IMG/VR virus record: IMGVR_UViG_3300042914_000150 | Coordinates: 1 to 35,031 of that record | Direction: 5' to 3' (one strand) | DNA: 35,031 nt | Origin: a virus | Part shown: positions 28,710-35,031 of the stretch, piece by piece | Numbering within the stretch: the stretch's first letter is position 1 | Layout: each line of letters opens with the position of its first letter | The notes under the pieces: generated by a model | What the model was told of the DNA's origin: nothing | Database searches by the model: none | The model's input: only the letters and a program-made list of their open reading frames with translations | Made by a program: the position numbers and the translations under genes

Positions 28710-29901
28710 CCCTGCGCCTTATTCGTCAATGCACGATAACTTGTGGTTCGTTTCAAGTTCTACTAATAGCGGAACTACAAACTTTAAGTTTGTTTATGAT
28801 GTCTATATAAACGGCAGTCAGGTAATTAGGTCAAAAGTATTCCCTGCTCCAAGTGCAGAAGGTAGCTATGGAGTGTTTAACGCTTCTCCAATGGTTAGAA
28901 GTTTCGTAACTAATTACTTTGAGCCTTCTGGCAACTCAATACTTGTAGCATCAAACGATAAAATCAAAGTAGATTATCAAGTAAGGATAGGCGAAGAGGT
29001 AAGTGGGGTAACAACTACTAACTTAGCTTCCGGCAGCTACTCAGCTTACAACTTTGTACCGCCATTGTTTGCCGATGTGTTCCTGACAAAGAACCAGACC
29101 CCGTTAGTATTATCTGACTATTACGATAATTTACTATTAGAAAACTTTACTGATGACTTTTTGACTGAGAGAGATACAGACGAGATTACCTTAGAATACG
29201 GAGATAATTTTTACATAACGTTCCTTCGCATATCAACAGGCGGTTATTCAGCTTGGGTAGAAGTACTAGGACCAGGAGATGTAGTTACTAACACAGTATC
29301 GGGCAATATAACCCTTGCCGGTCAGTTCAATATGTTTAACCTACAAGCAGCACATATTAATGACTTTGCTTCTGGAACTATAATAAATGAAGATACTTAC
29401 GGCTATAACTTCTATTTGAAAAGAGGTGCTGCAAAGACGAGGGTTATTAAGATAAGACATAAGTGTTATCCTAAATACCAACAATTTAACTTAGAGTTCC
29501 TAAATAGATTAGGCGGTTGGGATACAAAGAAGTTTGCCCTTGTAAATAAAAGGTCAAGCGAGTATCAAAGAGCATCATACAGGCGAAGCGATTGGCAGCT
29601 TGTAGGTGGACAAATGACAAACATAGATGGATATAACAGATATAATGAAACAACTTTCAACTATGCTATTCAGCATAAAGATAGATATAGGCTTACTTCT
29701 GATTGGGTTAGCGAACAGGACTATGCGTGGTTGGCTCAGCTTGTATCAAGTCCTATTGTATATATGGAGGTTCTTGGTGCATACTTCCCTGTTACCATAA
29801 CTGTAACAAATTACGAATACAAGTTAGAAAGTGCAGACAAACTATTTAACTTCGATATAGAGGTAGAAGTAGGTAAATACTTAACAAGCCAATTCAGATA
29901 A
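28687..29901 (+). CDS. Tail structural protein (unknown, distal-tail candidate)
   Basis: I use the ATG at 28687 (MAITITSSPAPYSSMHDNLWF), 404 residues; the longer frame would overlap the previous gene further. The protein is beta-rich and lacks signal or membrane segments. SKVFPAPSAEGSYGVFNASPMVR and similar segments recall a conserved Bacteroidota phage tail protein. It overlaps the next gene by one base. It may form part of the distal tail or baseplate. No enzyme motif is seen. Confidence 0.6.
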   Translation: MAITITSSPAPYSSMHDNLWFVSSSTNSGTTNFKFVYDVYINGSQVIRSKVFPAPSAEGSYGVFNASPMVRSFVTNYFEPSGNSILVASNDKIKVDYQVRIGEEVSGVTTTNLASGSYSAYNFVPPLFADVFLTKNQTPLVLSDYYDNLLLENFTDDFLTERDTDEITLEYGDNFYITFLRISTGGYSAWVEVLGPGDVVTNTVSGNITLAGQFNMFNLQAAHINDFASGTIINEDTYGYNFYLKRGAAKTRVIKIRHKCYPKYQQFNLEFLNRLGGWDTKKFALVNKRSSEYQRASYRRSDWQLVGGQMTNIDGYNRYNETTFNYAIQHKDRYRLTSDWVSEQDYAWLAQLVSSPIVYMEVLGAYFPVTITVTNYEYKLESADKLFNFDIEVEVGKYLTSQFR

Positions 29902-31952
29902 TGATTAGCACAGAGATATATATAGAAGAGCAGAAGATTGATCTATTGCAGGATATATCTACTGAGTTCACTTATGCCATTGACGATGTAAGTGAGTTCG
30001 GTAGCCGCAATACTTCTTATAGCAAAACGATTAGCATTCCGGGAACGGCAAATAACAACCTTGTCTTTGGTTACATCTTTGAACTTAACAATGCTAACTT
30101 CACAGACAACACGCTTCCGAACGTAGGCTATAATTTCAACGTAACTAAACAAGCTAACTGCAAAATCTTTATTGATAAGGTGCAGATATTTAAAGGCACT
30201 TTGCGAATATTAGAGATAGTTATAGACAAAGAAACTATTGAATACCAATGTAGCGTAGTAGGAGAGCTTGGAGGGTTTATTAATCAGTTAGGAAATAAGC
30301 GTTTAGAAGATTTAGATTTTAGCGCATACAACCATACTTATAGTGTTGCAAATATTAGTGGGAGTTGGGATAATGCCGGAGGCTCTGGTTACTATTATCC
30401 TTTGATTGATTACGGAAACGTTAGCACAGGAGTTAATGGGGTAGCTAAAAAGGACTTTCAATATACAACGTTTAGACCGGCTTTATATGTTAAGGAGTAT
30501 ATACAAAAGATATTTGCCGGAACAGATTATACATTTGATTGCTCGTTCTTTAATACGGCTTTATTTAACCGCTTGATTATACCGCATAACCAGACAAACA
30601 TAACGGCTTCTAATAATACAAGTTTTAGTGCTACTGCTAATAACAGGACAATGAACTTAACAAGCGAACCTTATGTCAGATATACTATAACAACGGCAGG
30701 TAGCTTTACGGCAGATGCCTTTGGAGAAGTATTTACTTATACAGGTTCTAGTATCAGCACAAGTATAAGAGTAACGTTAAGCGGTTTTGTAAATTCATTC
30801 AATCCTTCTAACTCTAACTTTTCTGTTATATTAAGAAAAAATGGAGTTCCAATAGGTAGTCAAGATTTTGATGCAAGTATTAGAAGAATTATAGCTTGTG
30901 ATTTCACAGTAGATAATATAACTTTTGTTAATACAGATTATATACAGGTTGAGATACTTGGTACATTAATGGAGGTTGAAATATTTACAGGTAACTTAAC
31001 TATCACAACTGCAAAACCTACATTAGTACAAATTAATTTAGGAGAAAATATTAAGATAAACGAAACAATACCAAGAGGCATATTTCAAAGAGATTTCTTT
31101 TTGAGTATAGTTAAGATGTTTAACCTTTACGTTTATGAGAATAAGTTTAACGACAAGGAGCTGGTTATTAGTCCGTATGTGGACTTCTATCCTGAGGTAT
31201 CGGCTAATGCAGAAGATTGGACTAACAAAATAGATAGAGCAAAGCCTTTTAGTATTAAGCCAATGAGTGAGATTAATGCTCGTTACTATAACTACAAGTT
31301 CAAGCCTGATAATGATTTTTATGGCGAAAACTACCGCAAGAAGTACACAGAAGGCTATGGAGATTTTATTTATGATACTGAGTTTGACTTTGTAAAAGAA
31401 ACCGACACCTTAGAAGTTATATTTGCTGCTTCTACATTGTTCCAAGCAACAGGGCAAGACAAAGTATTCCCGGCAATCTATAAGAAGTCCAACACGAATA
31501 ACGCAGAGGACAGAATGGATAGCATAATAAGAATTATGCAGGTTAAAAAAATAACAGAAGTTAGTAGTTGGAACATAATGAATGGAGCAACTGTTTTAGC
31601 ATCTTACACAAGCTATGGTTATGCCGGACATTTAGATGACCCAATTAACCCTACAAATGATATTAACTTTGGCGCACCAAAAGAGATACAATTTAGCCCT
31701 AACACATATCCAAGCACAAACGTATTTAATGCTTATCATAGTCCTTATATTGCAGAGATAACAAGCAAGGATAGTAAGCTATTAACCTGCTTTGGTTTAC
31801 TTGATATTATAGACATTTTCAACTTAGATTTTAGTAAGTATGTATATATAGACGGGGTATTATTTAGGCTCAACAAAGTAGAGAACTTTAACCCTATGGA
31901 ATACGACACTACTAAACTATCATTTCTTAAAGTAATAGAAACACAATACTAA
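29901..31952 (+). CDS. Tail-tip/baseplate structural protein
   Basis: This 683-residue protein begins MISTEIYIEEQKIDLLQDIS and is beta-rich with many Asn, Thr and Phe residues. Segments such as SYSKTISIPGTANNNLVFGYIFE and KINETIPRGIFQRDFFLSIVKMFNLYVYENKF resemble a large conserved tail protein found before the tape measure in Bacteroidota phages. It overlaps both neighbours by one base (TAATG junctions). A tail-hub or baseplate role is inferred; no catalytic motif is visible. Confidence 0.6.
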   Translation: MISTEIYIEEQKIDLLQDISTEFTYAIDDVSEFGSRNTSYSKTISIPGTANNNLVFGYIFELNNANFTDNTLPNVGYNFNVTKQANCKIFIDKVQIFKGTLRILEIVIDKETIEYQCSVVGELGGFINQLGNKRLEDLDFSAYNHTYSVANISGSWDNAGGSGYYYPLIDYGNVSTGVNGVAKKDFQYTTFRPALYVKEYIQKIFAGTDYTFDCSFFNTALFNRLIIPHNQTNITASNNTSFSATANNRTMNLTSEPYVRYTITTAGSFTADAFGEVFTYTGSSISTSIRVTLSGFVNSFNPSNSNFSVILRKNGVPIGSQDFDASIRRIIACDFTVDNITFVNTDYIQVEILGTLMEVEIFTGNLTITTAKPTLVQINLGENIKINETIPRGIFQRDFFLSIVKMFNLYVYENKFNDKELVISPYVDFYPEVSANAEDWTNKIDRAKPFSIKPMSEINARYYNYKFKPDNDFYGENYRKKYTEGYGDFIYDTEFDFVKETDTLEVIFAASTLFQATGQDKVFPAIYKKSNTNNAEDRMDSIIRIMQVKKITEVSSWNIMNGATVLASYTSYGYAGHLDDPINPTNDINFGAPKEIQFSPNTYPSTNVFNAYHSPYIAEITSKDSKLLTCFGLLDIIDIFNLDFSKYVYIDGVLFRLNKVENFNPMEYDTTKLSFLKVIETQY

Positions 31953-33703
31953 TGGCACAAGAGAACGTAGGTATAAATATAACAGTAGGCGGCAACACAG
32001 AACAAGCCTTAGGCTCTTTAAAATCGCAGTTAAGACAAGCAACGGCAGAGGTACAAACTTTATCTGATAAGTTTGGTGCAACATCTGAACAAGCAGTCGC
32101 AGCAGCAAAGAGAGCAGCAGAACTAAAAGACCAAATTGGAGATGCTAAGAGTTTAGTAGATGCGTTTAACCCAGATGCTAAGTTTAAAGCTTTATCTGCA
32201 TCATTAAGCGGTGTAGCAGGTGGCTTTGCAGCCGTACAAGGTGCAGTAGGTTTATTCGGTAAAGAAAGCGAGGATTTACAAAAGACACTTGTAAAAGTTC
32301 AATCCGCTATGGCTTTATCGCAAGGCTTACAATCAGTAGGAGAGAGTATCGATAGCTTTAAGCAATTAGGAGCAGTTATTAAAACGCAAGTAGTAACTTC
32401 TTTTACTACATTAAGAGGAGCAATCATAGCAACAGGTTATGGAGCATTAGTTGTTGGGATTGGTTTATTAGTAACCAACTTTGAAGCGGTTAAAAAAGCA
32501 GTTTTAAATTTATTCCCTGGACTTGCTCAAATAGGTAAATTCTTTGGAGATATTATAAATAAGGTTACTGACTTTGTAGGTGTAACATCGGAAGCATCAA
32601 GGGCATTAGATAAATTAGAAAAAACAACTAAGAGAGGAAACGAAAGTATTGAGGCTAGAATTAAAATACTTACTGCACAAGGCGGCAAGGAAAAGGAAAT
32701 ATTTGAGCTATCAAAAAAGCAAGGAGAGAATGAGCTTGATTTTTTAAGAGCAAAACTTAAAACAAAAGAAGGATTAAATGCAGAGGAACTTAAAAAGTTT
32801 AGAGACCTTAAAACTGAACAAGCTGTTTTAGATGCGCAAGAACAAAAGAGAAGAGAAGATAATGCAAAACAAGCCGGAGAAAAATCTAGGGAAATATCAA
32901 ATAAATTAGCAGAAGAAGAAGCTGCAAGATTACAAAAGCAAATTGATGACGAAAAGAAACTTACAGAAGATTTATTAGCTGAATATGATAAGAGAAGAAA
33001 AGATGCCCTAAATGCTAAAATTCTAACACAAAAAGAATTAAATGATTTAGATGCTGCACAAGCAGCAGAAACTGCAAGGAAGCAGCAGGAAATAGATGAT
33101 AAAAGAATAGAGCAACAAAAAAAGGTTGTGGCTTCTACTACCAACTTTACTTTACAAGCTATTCAAACTCAACAGAAGGCAACTGAGGACTCAGCTCAAA
33201 ATGTAAACTCTGTAAATAAATGGTTAGCATCTGAGGATAAGAAAAGATTAGATGCAAAGGTTGCAGATACACAAAGCGCATTATTTTTACTTAGTGCAAT
33301 AGTAGACCAGAATAGTGTAGCCGGAAAAGCTATTGCGGTTGCACAAGCAATCATTAATACTTATCAAGGTGCTACAAAGGCATTAGGTCAGGGCGGTGTT
33401 CTTGGTTTTGTAGGTGCTAGTGCGGTAATTGCTGCCGGTTTAATAAACGTTAAAAAGATTGTTAGCACAAATATTCCTTCTGCAAAGGGTACAGGTACAG
33501 TAGGCGGTGGAGCATCTGCACCAAGCCTATCAGCCGGAGCGCCAATAGCACCCCCACAACCACAAGCACAAACAACTACCTTAGATAACCAGACAATCAA
33601 CGCAATAGGCAACCAAGCCGTTAGAGCTTACGTTGTAGAGAACGATGTAACGAGTAACCAACAACGTATCGCAGCTATAAGACAAAGGGCAAGGTTCGGT
33701 TAA
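31952..33703 (+). CDS. Tape measure protein
   Basis: This 583-residue protein sets tail length. The first 170 residues are Ala/Gln-rich helices (NTEQALGSLKSQLRQATAEVQTL), residues about 148-175 form a hydrophobic segment (LRGAIIATGYGALVVGIGLLV), and residues 230-400 are long coiled coil with many Lys and Glu. A second hydrophobic region lies near 450-510 and the end is Pro/Gln-rich. Length, composition and its place two genes after the neck fit. It is short for the family, implying a modest tail length. Confidence 0.85.
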   Translation: MAQENVGINITVGGNTEQALGSLKSQLRQATAEVQTLSDKFGATSEQAVAAAKRAAELKDQIGDAKSLVDAFNPDAKFKALSASLSGVAGGFAAVQGAVGLFGKESEDLQKTLVKVQSAMALSQGLQSVGESIDSFKQLGAVIKTQVVTSFTTLRGAIIATGYGALVVGIGLLVTNFEAVKKAVLNLFPGLAQIGKFFGDIINKVTDFVGVTSEASRALDKLEKTTKRGNESIEARIKILTAQGGKEKEIFELSKKQGENELDFLRAKLKTKEGLNAEELKKFRDLKTEQAVLDAQEQKRREDNAKQAGEKSREISNKLAEEEAARLQKQIDDEKKLTEDLLAEYDKRRKDALNAKILTQKELNDLDAAQAAETARKQQEIDDKRIEQQKKVVASTTNFTLQAIQTQQKATEDSAQNVNSVNKWLASEDKKRLDAKVADTQSALFLLSAIVDQNSVAGKAIAVAQAIINTYQGATKALGQGGVLGFVGASAVIAAGLINVKKIVSTNIPSAKGTGTVGGGASAPSLSAGAPIAPPQPQAQTTTLDNQTINAIGNQAVRAYVVENDVTSNQQRIAAIRQRARFG

Positions 33704-33738
33704 ATGATAACAAATTAAAACACTTAATATTTAAGATT

Positions 33739-34323
33739 ATGGACTTACCTGTTTATTTATTAGACATTAGCGAGGATATGAATGACGATGCAGAAGTAGA
33801 TTACGTTGCATTAGTTGACAGACCGGCTATACAAAAGAATTGGAATGCTTTTAAGAACCAACAACGCTTTGAAGTGGTTAGCGAAGATAAGCGCATTATC
33901 TCTGGACCTCTTATGTTGGCTGATGTACCTATTTTTCGCAGCGACGCTACTTATGGCGATTATTATGTGGTGTTTAGTAAAGATACCATTTTTAAGATTG
34001 CTCAAAAGTTTTTCAAAAGAGGCTACCAATCAAACGTTAATTTGATGCACTCTCCTGACGCACAGGTTGAAGGTGTTACTATGTTTGAGAGCTTTATTAC
34101 AGATCAAAGCAGAGGCATACAACCAATGAAGGGTTTTGAAGATGCTCCTGACGGCTCTTGGTTTGGCTCTTTCAAAGTAGATAATGAGAACGTGTGGAAC
34201 GATGTAAAAGAGGGCAAATTTAAGGGGTTTAGCGTAGAGGGGTTGTTTACCTACAAGACTAAGCCAAGCAAAGAACAAGAACTTATGAATGCAATAAAGG
34301 AAATATTGCAACGAGTTAAATGA
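33739..34323 (+). CDS. Prohead maturation protease (XkdF-like)
   Basis: This 194-residue protein has the serine-protease pattern of XkdF/S78-type head maturation enzymes: NLMHSPDAQVEGVTMFESF with His104, then PDGSWFGSFKVDNENVW and GKFKGFSVEGLF with Ser165. It probably removes the scaffold before packaging. It is first in the head morphogenesis group protease-scaffold-capsid. The C-terminus is a charged helix (QELMNAIKEILQRVK). Confidence 0.82.
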   Translation: MDLPVYLLDISEDMNDDAEVDYVALVDRPAIQKNWNAFKNQQRFEVVSEDKRIISGPLMLADVPIFRSDATYGDYYVVFSKDTIFKIAQKFFKRGYQSNVNLMHSPDAQVEGVTMFESFITDQSRGIQPMKGFEDAPDGSWFGSFKVDNENVWNDVKEGKFKGFSVEGLFTYKTKPSKEQELMNAIKEILQRVK

Positions 34324-34359
34324 TAAACAAAATCTTTTATTAATATTTAATCAAAAAGA

Positions 34360-34950
34360 ATGATGAACGCAAAAGATGCAATTATGCAAATTAGGGCTTT
34401 GTTCGAGGATATGCCACCGGTAGAAGTACCTGCTCCTGTTGAAGAGGCTATTGACGAAGTACCTGTTACATTTTCTGAGTATAGTCTTATGGATGGTACA
34501 AAGATTATGATTAGCGAATTAGCTATCGGTGGAGAGGTTACATTAGCAGACGGAAGTCCTGCTCCTGTTGGCGAACACCAATTAGCAGACGGCACTAAAA
34601 TAGTATTAGACGAAGCCGCTAAAATTTTATCTATTGAAACACCAGAAGCAGAAGCAAAAGAAGCTGACGAAACACCTGCTGAAATGGGTAATAAAATGGA
34701 TGAGAAAATGGCTGACGAAATCGCAAGTTTAGTAGCTGAAAATGAAAATCTTAAAACACAAGTAGCACAATTAGAGGCAAAAGTTAAGAATGGTTTTAGT
34801 CAAGTAGCTGAACTTATAGAAGCACTTACTAAGACACCTAACGCTGAACCTATTGCGCAGCCAAAAAACAACTTTGGTTCTAACGTAACAACTCACTCTA
34901 TGAAGTACGATAGAATTGAAAAATTTAGAAACGCTTTATTAAACAAATAA
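34360..34950 (+). CDS. Scaffold-like protein upstream of the capsid
   Basis: This 196-residue acidic protein lies between protease and capsid, the usual scaffold position. Residues 40-100 hold two similar DGT/LADG repeats (MDGTKIMISE and LADGTKIVLDE) and look beta-rich. Residues 110-155 are a coiled coil (EIASLVAENENLKTQVAQLEAKV). The C-terminus YDRIEKFRNALLNK is basic, as expected for capsid binding. The same end is repeated at the start of the window. Confidence 0.7.
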   Translation: MMNAKDAIMQIRALFEDMPPVEVPAPVEEAIDEVPVTFSEYSLMDGTKIMISELAIGGEVTLADGSPAPVGEHQLADGTKIVLDEAAKILSIETPEAEAKEADETPAEMGNKMDEKMADEIASLVAENENLKTQVAQLEAKVKNGFSQVAELIEALTKTPNAEPIAQPKNNFGSNVTTHSMKYDRIEKFRNALLNK

Positions 34951-35031
34951 AAATAAAATAAAATGGGATTTGATGTATCTGCATTAGCAAACTATACAAA
35001 AGAAAACGAAGCTCTACTTGTAACTTCATCT
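34906..35031. repeat. Terminal overlap equal to bases 16-141
   Basis: The last 126 bases equal bases 16-141. This joins the ends into one circular map of 34,890 bp; the first 15 bases differ at several positions from the homologous place (34891-34905). Confidence 0.95.
34963..35031 (+). CDS. 5' end of the major capsid gene (partial)
   Basis: The first 23 codons of the capsid gene, starting MGFDVSALANYTKENEALLV, repeat the gene that is complete at 73-1026. It is truncated by the window end and not a second capsid gene. Confidence 0.9.
   Translation, partial: MGFDVSALANYTKENEALLVTSS

Noticed and set aside
32527-33144. 205-codon open frame on the minus strand
   Set aside because: It is the antisense of the Lys/Glu-rich coiled coil of the tape measure and shows Ser/Phe/Leu-rich shadow composition.
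1-35031. Prophage integration module or tRNA genes
   Set aside because: No integrase, excisionase, CI-like repressor or tRNA cloverleaf was recognised; the ends close into a circle instead of host flanks.
34906-35031. True terminal direct repeats of a linear virion genome
   Set aside because: The repeat covers parts of two genes without a boundary signal and is best explained by linearisation of a circular assembly.

Overview
The window is a complete tailed-phage genome, linearised from a circular map. The last 126 bases (34906-35031) repeat bases 16-141 exactly, so one genome unit is 34,890 bp. All supported genes lie on the plus strand. The AT-rich sequence, A-rich start contexts without clear Shine-Dalgarno sites, and promoter elements of the TTG...TAnnTTTG type point to a Bacteroidota host (Flavobacteriia- or Cytophagia-like). 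A 583-residue tape measure, a tail-chaperone frameshift and no contractile-sheath candidate suggest a long non-contractile tail (siphovirus-like). I see no integrase, lysogeny repressor, tRNA or CRISPR array, so a strictly lytic life style is the simplest reading.

Layout. (1) 33739-1608 across the circle junction: prohead protease, scaffold, major capsid protein and a tail-tube-like protein; the last two are each followed by an intrinsic terminator. (2) 1701-5145: small virion protein, portal with a winged-helix and MuF-like C-terminus, head-tail connector and tail-completion protein. (3) 5147-9769: a long tail fibre with an auto-cleaving S74 chaperone domain, and accessory genes. (4) 9770-11970: lysis module with small holin-like proteins, a unimolecular spanin candidate, a second lipoprotein/signal-peptide overlapping pair, and a GH24 lysozyme with an E-C-T triad. 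(5) 11974-13318: exonuclease, MazG-like protein and GNAT. (6) 13319-13598: a 280-bp gene-free control region with a hairpin terminator, direct repeats, a palindrome and promoters. (7) 13599-16211: small early genes, an ERF annealing protein, a DnaA-domain-IV protein. (8) 16212-16322: a promoter, two hairpins with complementary loops, and a U-tract: a candidate structured RNA or attenuator. (9) 16323-18961: replication proteins, VRR-NUC nuclease and a sigma-like factor. (10) 18945-21791: a PAPS-reductase-like PP-loop enzyme, a hexapeptide acyltransferase and two glycosyltransferases. (11) 21782-25644: HNH nuclease, ParB-methyltransferase, and terminase small and large subunits. (12) 25645-27979: a promoter region, tiny membrane ORFs, unknown genes and the frameshifted tail chaperone. 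(13) 28041-33703: tail genes including the tape measure.

How it fits together. The phage has no recognisable polymerase, primase or full helicase. It appears to recruit the host replisome through its DnaA-like and replisome-organiser proteins and to recombine with ERF plus nucleases. A palindrome (TGCAAC-N3-GTTnCAAAAATA) occurs beside promoters at both large control regions and may coordinate the two transcription units. The strongest novelty candidates are the kissing-hairpin RNA at 16214-16322, the repeat-rich control region at 13319-13598, and the shared palindrome.
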